Shown here piece by piece: positions 1 through 8,971 of a stretch of DNA of 64,000 nt. This DNA is from Bacillota bacterium. GTDB taxonomy: Bacteria > Bacillota > Sulfobacillia > Sulfobacillales > Sulfobacillaceae. Position numbers and translations under genes: made by a program. Below the pieces are notes generated by a model. The model was given only the letters and a program-made list of their open reading frames with translations. It did not search any database and was not told the DNA's origin. Where the stretch lies: contig JAPNUO010000004.1 of the NCBI GenBank assembly GCA_026627065.1, positions 298,056 to 362,055 on the forward strand, given 5' to 3'. Position 1 is the stretch's first letter; every line of letters begins with the position of its first letter.

Positions 1-1
1 G

Positions 2-205
2 CCGGACCATCCTACGCTGGCGGGCCTGCCGGTGTTTGTCGGTCACGGCACCGAGGATCCCGTGGTGCCCTTTCAGCGCGGGGAATTGACGCGGGACCTC
101 TTAATTCGGCTGGGGGCTCGGGTGAGTTTTCACCGCTATCCCATGGGGCACATGATCAGCGAGGCGGAGCTCGGCGACGTGCGGCGGTGGCTCTCCCGCC
201 TTTGA
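2..205 (+). CDS. alpha/beta hydrolase, C-terminal fragment (phospholipase/carboxylesterase-like)
   Basis: Only the last 67 codons lie in the window; the gene begins upstream. The readable frame contains a GHGTEDPVVP segment, which in the dienelactone hydrolase and carboxylesterase families carries the catalytic Asp. It ends with YPMGHMIS, where the catalytic His is expected. These two motifs with the usual spacing point to a small serine hydrolase of the YpfH/carboxylesterase type. The nucleophile Ser region is outside the window, so substrate and activity cannot be judged. A perfect hairpin follows the stop codon. Confidence 0.72.
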   Translation, partial: PDHPTLAGLPVFVGHGTEDPVVPFQRGELTRDLLIRLGARVSFHRYPMGHMISEAELGDVRRWLSRL

Positions 206-216
206 TCGGGGACTCG

Positions 217-247
217 GCCCCTGGAGCAGGCCTCCAGGGGCTCTTTA
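217..247. terminator. hairpin between converging genes
   Basis: A perfect 10-bp stem (217-226 with 232-241) and a 5-nt loop lie between the hydrolase stop and the sat stop, which converge here. The T-run after the stem is short (CTCTTT), so it is a modest intrinsic terminator. It could act on both strands. Confidence 0.55.
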
Positions 248-1405
248 AGTCGCCCGGCTGTGGTAGTACCCGTGGAGAATGTCCGCCACCTCGGCGCGGA
301 TCACGGTGTCCGGCAAAGCCCCACCTGTTTTCAACGCCTGACGCACGGCAGTGCCCGACAGCGTATGGCGGAGGTCCGCGCCGTGCGGGCACGTGCGGGT
401 GGTCGCCAACTGTCCGCATTTGTGGCAGTAAAACGCGGGCTCGGGAGTCAGAATCTCGATGCCCAGACGGTCCTGCAACTCGCGGCACAGCTGTTGGCTA
501 GCGGTGGGAGGGTAAAAGTCGCCGACGCCGGCGTGGTCGCGCCCCACGATGAAGTGGGTAAAGCCGTAATTCTTCCGCGCCAGGGCGTGCAGGACTGCTT
601 CCCGCGGCCCGGCGTAACGCATGGGTGCCGGAAACCCGCTGAGCCAAACGCGTTCTTTCGGATAATACTCCTGGAGCAGGGTTTCGTAAACGCGCCAGCG
701 CACGTCGACCGGAACGTCGTCGGCCTTGGTGGTACCAATGAGGGGGTGAAGCACCAGACCGTCGATAAATTCCAGCGCCACCTTCTGGATGTACTCGTGC
801 GCCCGGTGCAAGGGGTTTCGCGTCTGAAACCCGACGACGGTCGTCCAACCGCGGCGGCTGATCAATTGGCGCATTTGCCGAGGTGTCAAGACGGGACTGA
901 CGGGAAAACGCGGAAAGGTCGTGAGCGTGACGGGCCCTGCCGCCCTGAGGGGACTGGTCGCGAGCACCCGGCGCACGCCGGGATGACGCGTATCGCGCGT
1001 GCCGTAGATCGCCTGGGCTTCCGTTTCCGGGTCCTGCCAAAAGAGGTCTTCCAGGTGCATCAAGGCGACAATCTCGCCATCAAAAGCTAGCCGGGCGAGT
1101 CGCGCCTTCTTTAACTGCGAAAACTCGTCGGCGCTCACCGCCAAGGTGATGGGAATCGGCCACAGTTGGCCGCTGGCGAGGCGCATGTCGTCGATCACAC
1201 TCTGGACGTCGTCGCGATTTTGAAAGCCGCGCAGGGGGCTATACACGCCGGTGGCCAGGCAGATCACCTCGTCGTAATGAAACCGATCCAGTGTGATCAC
1301 CGGAACCTGGGGCAAGGCGCCGGCCAGCTCGCTGGCGAGTTCTAGGGGCAGCTCCTGTTCGGCGAGCATGCCGCCGTGGGGTGGATTTAAAGATGCAGGC
1401 CGCAT
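245..1405 (-). CDS. sat: sulfate adenylyltransferase (ATP sulfurylase)
   Basis: Sat makes adenosine 5'-phosphosulfate (APS) and pyrophosphate from ATP and sulfate, the first step of sulfate activation. The 386-residue protein has the length of bacterial monofunctional Sat. It carries the nucleotide-binding motifs QTRNPLHRAH (about 194-203) and GRDHAG (about 288-293), and a Cys-rich patch near the C-terminus (CHKCG...CPHG) like the zinc site of some Sat proteins. I chose the ATG at 1405 because AGGAG lies 8 nt upstream. The longer frame to 1483 would run far into cysH. With this start, sat overlaps the end of cysH by 19 bp, so the two are probably translationally coupled. Its product is the substrate of the neighbouring reductase. 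Confidence 0.95.
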   Translation of the reverse strand: MRPASLNPPHGGMLAEQELPLELASELAGALPQVPVITLDRFHYDEVICLATGVYSPLRGFQNRDDVQSVIDDMRLASGQLWPIPITLAVSADEFSQLKKARLARLAFDGEIVALMHLEDLFWQDPETEAQAIYGTRDTRHPGVRRVLATSPLRAAGPVTLTTFPRFPVSPVLTPRQMRQLISRRGWTTVVGFQTRNPLHRAHEYIQKVALEFIDGLVLHPLIGTTKADDVPVDVRWRVYETLLQEYYPKERVWLSGFPAPMRYAGPREAVLHALARKNYGFTHFIVGRDHAGVGDFYPPTASQQLCRELQDRLGIEILTPEPAFYCHKCGQLATTRTCPHGADLRHTLSGTAVRQALKTGGALPDTVIRAEVADILHGYYHSRAT

Positions 1406-2109
1406 TCTGTTTTCTCCTGTCCTGCCCATCGCCCCGCCCTGAGCGACTCTCCCGGCTGAACGGCCCGCGTGCAGGGCACGCATCCGATGCTAGGGTAGCC
1501 CTGGTCGTGCAACGGGTTATAGGGCACGCGATGCTTGGCCAAATACCGGTACACGTCTTTATGTGACCAGTTTGCCAAGGGATTGACCTTGACGAGGTGA
1601 TAACGGTGGTCGTAGCCTACCACGGGCGCCAGGCGGCGCAGGGGGGTCTGGTCCCGGCGAATGCCGGTCATCCAGGCCGCTTTGCCGGCTAAGTAGTGTT
1701 GCAGCGGTTCGACTTTGCGCAGCGCGCAGCAGCGGTCGGGATCGCGTTCCCACAAGGCGTTTCCCCAGCGCGCCGATTGGTCGTCCAAGGAGAGGCGGGG
1801 AAGGACGCGGATGGCCTGAAAGCCGTAGCGGGTCTGGGCTTCCTCGATGAGCGCGTAGGTTTCGGGAAACAACAGCCCGGTGTCCAGGTAAAAGATGTGC
1901 GGCTGATCGGTCATGCGGCACAGCATGTCGATCAGGACCATATCTTCGGCGCCGAAGCTCGACGCTAGCACCAGCCCCGGCCCGAATTGCTCCAGAGCCC
2001 AACGAATCACGGCTTCGGCGCCCAGCGCTTCTAAATCCGGCGCCAATTGCCGAAGCGTCTCGGGCGACCAGGAGGCGCCGCCATGACCTGGGGCAAAGGA
2101 ATGTGTCAC
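1387..2109 (-). CDS. cysH: APS/PAPS reductase, [4Fe-4S] type
   Basis: This enzyme reduces the activated sulfate from Sat to sulfite, using thioredoxin. The 240-residue protein has a PP-loop fold start (SSFGAEDMVLIDM) and the Cys pattern of the iron-sulfur APS reductases: C127-C128 and C210-x-x-C213. The catalytic C236 lies in the C-terminal ECGLHL tail. The Cys-Cys and CxxC pairs favour APS over PAPS as substrate (family knowledge). The GTG at 2109 is chosen because GAGGAGGA precedes it at good spacing; the in-frame extension to 2313 has no comparable site. It is first in a two-gene operon with sat. No sulfite reductase or transporter is in the window. Confidence 0.93.
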   Translation of the reverse strand: MTHSFAPGHGGASWSPETLRQLAPDLEALGAEAVIRWALEQFGPGLVLASSFGAEDMVLIDMLCRMTDQPHIFYLDTGLLFPETYALIEEAQTRYGFQAIRVLPRLSLDDQSARWGNALWERDPDRCCALRKVEPLQHYLAGKAAWMTGIRRDQTPLRRLAPVVGYDHRYHLVKVNPLANWSHKDVYRYLAKHRVPYNPLHDQGYPSIGCVPCTRAVQPGESLRAGRWAGQEKTECGLHL

Positions 2110-2206
2110 CAAAGATCCTCCTCTACGTGTTGTCTCTTTTTCTGAGCGGTGGGTGTTGCCGCCTCGCGGATACGATACGATTGTGCCGGGAAGGTGGTTC
2201 CTGACC

Positions 2207-3385
2207 ATGAAACATTGGTGCGTGGCATTCGTCCTTGTGCTGGGAGCGGCCCTCGGGACGGCGGCCCTTTTAAGCGGGGGATGGGTGCGCCTGAGCCCTC
2301 CGCAGGCGGTCATTTCCCGCGAAGTGTTGCTGCGCCGTCACGCGGTGCACTGGCAGAGCACGGCCCAAAGCGCGATTCTGGCGGTGGCCCACGGTCCCGT
2401 GCTTTACAGCCGCGAGGCCCAAGTCCGGCGGCCCATCGCCAGCGTGACCAAGATGATGACGGCGTACCTGGTGCTCACTCATCCCCGCCTCTATCCCGAG
2501 AACCGCCGCATTACGATTACGGCGCCGGAAGTCCTCAATGATCGGCAAGGCCTACTGAAAGGGGACAGTGAGGTGCCTTTGCAGGTGGGCGAGCGGGTCA
2601 CCGTGGGGAATCTTTTACTGGCCCTCATGCTGCCATCTGCCGACGATGCCGCCTGGGTGCTGGCGCGGAGTTACCCTGGGGGCGCCCCCGCCTTTATCCG
2701 CCAGATGAATCGGACGGCCGCCGAGCTAGGCATGCGCGAGACTCATTATGTCGATCCGGACGGCGTCAACCATCTGGGGTATTCTACGGCCAGAGACTTG
2801 CTCACCCTCATCAACCGCGACATGGCGCTGCGACGATTTCGGCAGCTGGTGCGCACCAAGCGCGCTCATACTCCGTGGGGATGGCTGACCAACTTGAACC
2901 AATTGCTGTGGCAATACCCGGGAGCCATTGGCATCAAAACCGGCTGGACCCCGTATGCCGGAAGTTGCCTGGCGTACGCGGCTGTCCGGTACCACGGAGG
3001 TCAGCGGCTCGTCCTGGAGGGTGTGGTACTGGACGAACCGTCGTTCGGCGTCATGTTTCGCGACGTCGCCGGCCTCTTGAACGAGGGATTTCGGGCGCTT
3101 CGCTACCAAGTGGTGTTTCCCCGTGGTGCGACCGTGGCCGTCGTCCGCGTGCGCGGCGGTTGGTGGCGCCGACCGCAGCCGGCAGTGAAGCTGGTGCTGG
3201 GGCAACCGGTGGGGGCCTATCCCGTGGCGACCCGGGCACGCGTTCAAGTGCGCTGGGTGGTGCGGCACTGGACTCGGCTGTCGCGCGGCGAGGTGGTCGG
3301 ATACCTTCGCCTCCGCCTCGGCACCACCGAGACTCCGTGGGTCCCCGTTAAGGCCCAGCGCGGAGCCCAGAATCGCTGGCTTTAA
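2207..3385 (+). CDS. D-alanyl-D-alanine carboxypeptidase family protein (S11), SxN motif altered
   Basis: A penicillin-binding, secreted peptidase-like protein of 392 residues that would trim D-Ala from peptidoglycan stem peptides. An N-terminal hydrophobic signal or anchor (about 5-25) precedes the S11 domain. The SxxK motif SVTK (79-82) and the KTG triad (244-246) are intact. The second motif reads SAD (144-146) where the family has SxN, so the conserved Asn is Asp. That may lower or change activity. The ATG at 2207 starts the signal sequence and follows a weak AAGGTGG. The gene diverges from cysH and runs tail-to-tail into a second S11 gene, overlapping it by 38 bp. Confidence 0.88.
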   Translation: MKHWCVAFVLVLGAALGTAALLSGGWVRLSPPQAVISREVLLRRHAVHWQSTAQSAILAVAHGPVLYSREAQVRRPIASVTKMMTAYLVLTHPRLYPENRRITITAPEVLNDRQGLLKGDSEVPLQVGERVTVGNLLLALMLPSADDAAWVLARSYPGGAPAFIRQMNRTAAELGMRETHYVDPDGVNHLGYSTARDLLTLINRDMALRRFRQLVRTKRAHTPWGWLTNLNQLLWQYPGAIGIKTGWTPYAGSCLAYAAVRYHGGQRLVLEGVVLDEPSFGVMFRDVAGLLNEGFRALRYQVVFPRGATVAVVRVRGGWWRRPQPAVKLVLGQPVGAYPVATRARVQVRWVVRHWTRLSRGEVVGYLRLRLGTTETPWVPVKAQRGAQNRWL

Positions 3386-4334
3386 CGCGTTGGAATCCCC
3401 AATTCAGAAGACGCTCGGCATCCTGGTACTCCGGGGGAAAGCCGAGCTGGCCGTGCATGAGCACTCCCATCAGGGTAACGGGGTGGCCGTCGACGGGACG
3501 GGTGGCGGCGAACACCAGGTTAAAGCCCGCGGCCGTGGTCCATCCCGATTTGATGCCGATGACCGTAGGATCGAGAAAGAGCAAGCCGTTGAGGTTGGTC
3601 ACGACGGGGTTGTACGGCAAAGAGGTTTCCTTCGTGCGCACGATTTGGCGAAACAGCGGGCTTTCCATGTCGAGGCGGGCAATGATGGAGAGATCCCAAG
3701 CGGTGCCGGCCGACTGGGGAGACAGGCCGTCGGGATCGCGGTAGGTGGTTTGGCGCATCCCCAGGGTTTTTGCCATGGCGTTCATTTGATCGACAAAACG
3801 TCCCACGGTGCCGGCTTCCGCTTGGGCCAGGGCGATGGCGGCGTCGTTGGCCGACCTCAGCATCAGGGCATACAGCAGTTGGCGCACGGTAAAGCGGTCT
3901 CCGACCGCCATGAAGATGTCCGAACCGCTGGTGCCGGCCGCTGCAGGAGAGATGGTGACCACCCGCGTGAGCGGCAAATGTTGCATCACTAGGTAAATGG
4001 TCATCAACTTGGTGGTCGAGGCGTACGGTTCTCTGAGATGCGGGTGATCGGCCCAAAGCAGCTGACCCGTGCTGAGATTCCAGAGGATCCCGGAGTTTTC
4101 GCCGATGGGGAAGGGAAGAGTTTCCGGGACGGACGTCGCCGGCAGCGTCACGGTCGCCGGCGACTTGAGCCGCGCCACCGTGTCCTGTTTGGCCTTTGTG
4201 CGCAGGGGGTGGCGCCCCTGGTGCAGGATTTGCTGGTGGACACCCAAGGCGCCGACGAGCAAAGCGGCCAGGGCGCCTAACGCCCACGAGATCGGCGACG
4301 ACGGGCGGGCGGGCACACGTCTTCGGGAAAGCAA
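3348..4334 (-). CDS. D-alanyl-D-alanine carboxypeptidase (S11 family)
   Basis: A second S11 peptidase of 328 residues. It has an arginine-rich N-terminus followed by a hydrophobic segment (signal or anchor), then STTK, SAN and KSG motifs, all acceptable family variants. It should remove terminal D-Ala from peptidoglycan in the exported compartment, and DacF-like sporulation or housekeeping roles are possible. I use the TTG at 4334, because TTAGGAGG sits 7 nt upstream. The longer frame to 4451 has no ribosome site and would add about 39 unusual residues. It is the closest relative of the converging gene in this window, so a local duplication followed by divergence is likely. Confidence 0.9.
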   Translation of the reverse strand: MLSRRRVPARPSSPISWALGALAALLVGALGVHQQILHQGRHPLRTKAKQDTVARLKSPATVTLPATSVPETLPFPIGENSGILWNLSTGQLLWADHPHLREPYASTTKLMTIYLVMQHLPLTRVVTISPAAAGTSGSDIFMAVGDRFTVRQLLYALMLRSANDAAIALAQAEAGTVGRFVDQMNAMAKTLGMRQTTYRDPDGLSPQSAGTAWDLSIIARLDMESPLFRQIVRTKETSLPYNPVVTNLNGLLFLDPTVIGIKSGWTTAAGFNLVFAATRPVDGHPVTLMGVLMHGQLGFPPEYQDAERLLNWGFQRVKASDSGLRAGP

Positions 4335-4481
4335 GGCGAAACCTCCTAAGAGAAATGATGCCGAAAAATCGCGGAAGGGACGTCCTTCTCCTCTTATCCT
4401 AACAGACCCGCGCGGGTGCGAACGGCACCGCGTGGTACCAAATTCTCTCATGCGGGACGAGATTTTTGTCGAGGAAGATGA

Positions 4482-5723
<1,242 letters not shown>

Positions 5724-5858
5724 CCTTATCGGTCGACCCGGGGAGCATCCGGTGTCGGCCCTTTTTGAGAGCTTCCGGCGTCTTCCTGATCTTGGAACAG
5801 ACAGGAGCCGGGGGGCATGCAGCGTGGGCAGAGAGAATGGGGAGAAAGGGGGGTGACT

Positions 5859-6200
5859 ATGCAGCGTGTCGAGAAGCCCTGGGGCTACGAGTTGTGGTGG
5901 GCGGTGACCGATCGCTATGTTGGGAAGATCATCCACGTCAATCAGGGACATTCGCTCAGCCTGCAATATCACGTCAAAAAGCATGAGAGTATGTACTTGT
6001 TGTCCGGGGAGGCGGAGCTGTGGCTTGACGGAACGGCGCGCCCGTTTCGCGCCGGCGAGGCGGTGGTGATTCCGCCGCCGACGCAGCATCGCTTGACGGC
6101 CATTACGGATATTGACGTCGTGGAGGTATCTACCCCGGAGTTGGACGATGTGGTCCGGCTGGAAGACCGCTACGGCCGGGCAGGGACGTCAACACCGTAG
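5859..6200 (+). CDS. small cupin, mannose-6-phosphate isomerase type II-like
   Basis: A 113-residue single cupin barrel. It opens with EKPWGYE, typical of the type II phosphomannose isomerase cupins. Metal-ligand motifs follow (QYHVKKHESMYLLSGEAEL, then PPTQHRL), with His and Glu where the cupin metal site is expected. The likely role is a sugar-phosphate isomerase or sugar-nucleotide-linked activity, but many stand-alone members have no proven substrate. The ATG at 5859 follows AAAGGGGGG. The gene is about 135 bp downstream of sqdB on the same strand, and the sugar theme fits. Confidence 0.8.
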   Translation: MQRVEKPWGYELWWAVTDRYVGKIIHVNQGHSLSLQYHVKKHESMYLLSGEAELWLDGTARPFRAGEAVVIPPPTQHRLTAITDIDVVEVSTPELDDVVRLEDRYGRAGTSTP

Positions 6201-6225
6201 CGGCACGCGAAAGTCGCCGGCGGCC

Positions 6226-7335
6226 TCAGGCGTGGGCCGCCGCATCAATTTTTTGCGCGATTTGCATAAAGGTCTGGGCGGCCTCTGATTGAGGAGCGCT
6301 AATCACCACGGGAATGCCGCGGTCGCCTCCTTCGCGAACCGAGGACTCCAGCGGGATTTGGCCCAAGAGAGGAACGTCCAAGGCCTGCGACAACGACTCG
6401 CCGCCTCCCGAGCCAAAGAGCTCGAGGCGGTGGCCTTCGGGCATGGGCACATAGCTCATGTTCTCGATGATGCCGAGAATGCGTTGATGGGCGCGGCGCG
6501 CCACATCAGCGGTGCGCATGGCGACCTCGCGTGCGACGGCCTGGGGGGTGGTGACGATGATCAATAAGGCTTGGGGAAGGCGTTGCGCCATGTCTAGGGC
6601 CACGTCCCCCGTGCCCGGGGGCAGATCAATGAGTAAGTAGTCCAAGGGCGGCCAGGCCACATCGGTGAAAAATTGCTGCATCATTTTTCCCAGCATGGGT
6701 CCCCGCCACACCACGGCTTGATTGTCGGGGACGAACATGCCCATAGACACCACGTGAATTTCATGCACTTGCCAGGGGACGATCTTTTGGGCGGCGTTGG
6801 CGCGGGCGGGCTCGTGAGCGCCCAGCATCCGCCCCTGCGAATAACCGTAGATGTCCATGTCCAGAATGCCGACCCGATGCCCCAGGCGCTGCAGGGCGAC
6901 TGCGACATTGGCCGTCACCGTGGATTTGCCGACGCCGCCCTTGCCGCTGGCGATGCCCAGGAGGATGGTCGAGCTGTCCGGCGCCAACAGAGGAGACCAT
7001 TGGGCGCTCGGGGATCCGGAGGAGGGCGCAGCCTGACGGTCGGCTTGGCTCTTTTGAAACGCGCGGGCAAACGCATCGCGCCGTTCGGCGTCGTTCATGA
7101 CGTCCAAGCGGACATCGACGCGATTGACCCCCGGCAGCGTTCCGACGGCTTTTTTGACATCCGTTTCAATCTTTTGATGCAACGGACAACCTTGGACCGT
7201 GAGCGCAACATCGACCGCCACCGCGTCGCCCTCAATGCGAATGTCGCGAACCATGTTCAGCGACACAATGTCGTAATGCAGTTCGGGATCCCTGACCTCG
7301 GAGAGCGCCCGACGCACCATGTCCTCTGTGAGCAT
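6226..7335 (-). CDS. Mrp/NBP35 family ATP-binding protein (SalA/ApbC-like)
   Basis: A cytosolic P-loop ATPase of the Mrp family, which carries or inserts iron-sulfur clusters, or in B. subtilis (SalA) acts as a regulator. Residues 1-90 form a MIP18/DUF59 domain (VQGCPLHQKIE). A deviant Walker A GKGGVGKST spans about 131-139, followed by DIYGYSQG and DLPPGTGDVALD. The C-terminal CxxC that binds the Fe-S cluster in ApbC is absent: the corresponding region reads ENMSYVPMPEGH. It therefore resembles SalA in that respect. The ATG at 7335 starts the DUF59 domain and has AGGTGACAGG upstream. It lies 22 bp behind a stand-alone DUF59 protein, so the two are likely one operon. Confidence 0.9.
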   Translation of the reverse strand: MLTEDMVRRALSEVRDPELHYDIVSLNMVRDIRIEGDAVAVDVALTVQGCPLHQKIETDVKKAVGTLPGVNRVDVRLDVMNDAERRDAFARAFQKSQADRQAAPSSGSPSAQWSPLLAPDSSTILLGIASGKGGVGKSTVTANVAVALQRLGHRVGILDMDIYGYSQGRMLGAHEPARANAAQKIVPWQVHEIHVVSMGMFVPDNQAVVWRGPMLGKMMQQFFTDVAWPPLDYLLIDLPPGTGDVALDMAQRLPQALLIIVTTPQAVAREVAMRTADVARRAHQRILGIIENMSYVPMPEGHRLELFGSGGGESLSQALDVPLLGQIPLESSVREGGDRGIPVVISAPQSEAAQTFMQIAQKIDAAAHA

Positions 7336-7357
7336 CCTGTCACCTACTCTAAAAAAG

Positions 7358-7657
7358 TTAAAATCCCAGCAAGCGCCGCCCTTCGTCGGTGAGGCGGTCC
7401 GGGGTCCAGGGCGGATTCCAGACCATTTTGACGTGGGCTTCGTTGACATCCGGGAGCGTTTCAATGGCCATTTCCGCTGCCCGCGCGATGGTGTCGTGCA
7501 GGGGGCAGCCTGGCGCGGTGAGGGTCATCTCGACGTCGACGACGCCGCCCTCCTTGATGTCGACCGTGTACACCAAGCCGAGGTCAACGACATTGACCCC
7601 GATTTCTGGATCTTCGACTTCTTTCAAGACGGTGAGCACCTCATCTTGAGTCGGCAC
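7358..7657 (-). CDS. MIP18/DUF59 family Fe-S assembly factor (SufT-like)
   Basis: A 99-residue stand-alone MIP18/DUF59 domain with the family motif TAPGCPLHDTI, whose Cys is the functional residue in SufT-type maturation factors. It ends in a WNPPWTPD segment typical of these proteins. It probably helps deliver iron-sulfur clusters to apo-proteins together with the downstream Mrp ATPase, which has its own DUF59 domain. The start is GTG at 7657, with AGGAGGG placed well upstream. A sigma-A-like promoter with an embedded palindrome precedes the gene. Confidence 0.88.
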   Translation of the reverse strand: MPTQDEVLTVLKEVEDPEIGVNVVDLGLVYTVDIKEGGVVDVEMTLTAPGCPLHDTIARAAEMAIETLPDVNEAHVKMVWNPPWTPDRLTDEGRRLLGF

Positions 7658-7693
7658 GCGCCATCCCTCCTAAATCTGAGTACTCCGGTCAGT

Positions 7694-7722
7694 ATTATAC
7701 CCTGAACCAGGGTTCCAGGTAA
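7694..7722 (-). promoter_or_regulatory. promoter of sufT-mrp with palindromic operator in the spacer
   Basis: Read on the minus strand, TTACCT (7722-7717) and a perfect TATAAT (7699-7694) are separated by 17 nt. The spacer is almost filled by a 15-bp palindrome, ACCCTGAACCAGGGT (7699-7713). This is the classic position of a repressor operator. The inner part also reads GAAC-N4-GTTC (7704-7715). Confidence 0.6.
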
Positions 7723-7751
7723 GCTCGTATCCTGGATATTCTTAGACTGAA

Positions 7752-7777
7752 TACCCAGAATTGGGTTAAACTATAAA
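7752..7777 (+). promoter_or_regulatory. second related palindrome next to a TATAAA box (divergent side)
   Basis: TACCCAGAATTGGGTT (7752-7767) shares the TACCC...GAA...GGGTT layout of the palindrome 50 bp away. It lies just upstream of TATAAA (7772-7777), which could be the -10 box of the plus-strand gene at 7885. A clear -35 box is not visible. Confidence 0.4.
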
Positions 7778-7884
7778 GGACAGCATCCGAAAAAGTGCTT
7801 GCAACCTTCTCAGCGCGCGTAGCAAACCGCGGTTTTCATCGTCCATCATACGAAATGTCAGGGATTCGGTGGAGGAGAAGGACG

Positions 7885-8280
7885 ATGCCACGACAACGAC
7901 GGTCCAGCTTGGCTTGGTTGATTTGGTGGAGCATCCGGCTCGCCTGGGCGCGAAATAAGTGGAGCCGCTATCGATTTCGTCAAAAGATCTGGGAAGAATT
8001 GATCGCACGGTGGCAGTCGCTCATGCCGGAGGACGGGCGGAGCCAAGATGCGATGATGGTCCGCGCCATATGGCGGGGGGCCTCGTTGGCATCGCGCTCC
8101 TTAGGCCGCTATCCGGTGTTGCCGCCTCGCGTCAAATCGCGGCTGCTGTGGTTTTCGCGCTTGCTCGGGCGCACCAACGGAAAGGCGGTCGCTTCAGCAT
8201 ATCTGGCGTGGACTTGGCTGGGTGAGATGGCGCTGTCCAGCGGCATGCGGCGGGACCTGCACGGTAGTTCGGGAACCTAG
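7885..8280 (+). CDS. uncharacterised basic, tryptophan-rich protein
   Basis: I do not recognise this 131-residue protein. It is strongly basic and rich in Trp (segments such as LAWLIWWSIRLAWARNKW), with no long uncharged membrane segment. It may lie along a membrane or a nucleic acid. The ATG at 7885 follows GGAGGAGAAGG, an excellent ribosome site; the longer frame from 7795 has none. It is divergent from the sufT-mrp operon across a 227-bp region with related palindromes, and its stop codon overlaps that of the next, converging gene. Coding status rests on the ribosome site and the open frame. Confidence 0.6.
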   Translation: MPRQRRSSLAWLIWWSIRLAWARNKWSRYRFRQKIWEELIARWQSLMPEDGRSQDAMMVRAIWRGASLASRSLGRYPVLPPRVKSRLLWFSRLLGRTNGKAVASAYLAWTWLGEMALSSGMRRDLHGSSGT

Positions 8281-8771
8281 CGCCGGGGATCGCGGTAAAA
8301 ACGCTGCTGGCGCCGCCAGAACCACAGCGAGACGGCGATGAAGAGGCCGCCAATCACCACGCGGCTGACAATATCGCCTTTGGCGCGAACGACGCGGTAT
8401 TGCGCGGCGGCCAAGAGCACGTGGTGCTGTCCGTAAATGTCGACCGTCAGGCGCCCTTCGGCGGGCGCTTCCCAGGCCGTTTCGTACTCGTAGCGGTTCA
8501 CCTTGTCCAGCGACGCGCTTTGGGTTTCACGGGCGCCGGTCGACGGGAGGAACCGAAAGACCGCCTCCACCGGATGCACGCGGTGGTGGGGGAAGGTCAC
8601 CACAAACACGTTGCGCGCCGGCGCCTCCGGCGGGTTGGGCAAGGCAATAACTTTCCCGCTTAAGCTAGCGCCGTAGGCGGGGGTGGAGAAGAGAACGGCA
8701 GCCGCCGCGACCGCGGCAAGAATCGCGCCCCCCCTCAGGCGCGTTTTGATGGGCCTACTCGAAGCGTGCAC
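8277..8771 (-). CDS. exported membrane-anchored protein, unknown (possible FixH/YtkA-like fold)
   Basis: A 164-residue protein with a clear signal sequence (about 12-34, ending PAYGAS), a soluble domain of roughly 100 residues facing outside, and one membrane segment near the C-terminus (about 139-155, VVIGGLFIAVSLWFW) followed by a basic tail. The soluble part has the look of the small beta-sandwich domains of FixH/YtkA proteins (ETAWEAPAEGRLTVDIYG), but this is a weak impression. The GTG at 8771 follows GAGGAGG. It is divergent from the cytochrome c fusion gene, and a role in the same electron-transfer system is possible. Confidence 0.65.
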   Translation of the reverse strand: MHASSRPIKTRLRGGAILAAVAAAAVLFSTPAYGASLSGKVIALPNPPEAPARNVFVVTFPHHRVHPVEAVFRFLPSTGARETQSASLDKVNRYEYETAWEAPAEGRLTVDIYGQHHVLLAAAQYRVVRAKGDIVSRVVIGGLFIAVSLWFWRRQQRFYRDPRR

Positions 8772-8971
8772 CGGAGTCCTCCTCGCTTGTTTTACCCATT
8801 ATACTGAATTGGGGCCGAACAACGCACGGGGCCAGGCGGAAGGGAGGCGTCTCGCCCGCGTCGCGGAAGAGATTCAGCAAACCTTTAGCCGAGGGCGCGC
8901 CGGCGGTGACATAGCCGGGAACCGAAAGGAGACGATCTCCACAAGGAGAAAATCCGTGGGGGGATCGCCGG

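Noticed and set aside
260..1090. Long plus-strand frame opposite sat
   Set aside because: It is the shadow of a well-conserved sat gene and has no family resemblance or ribosome site.
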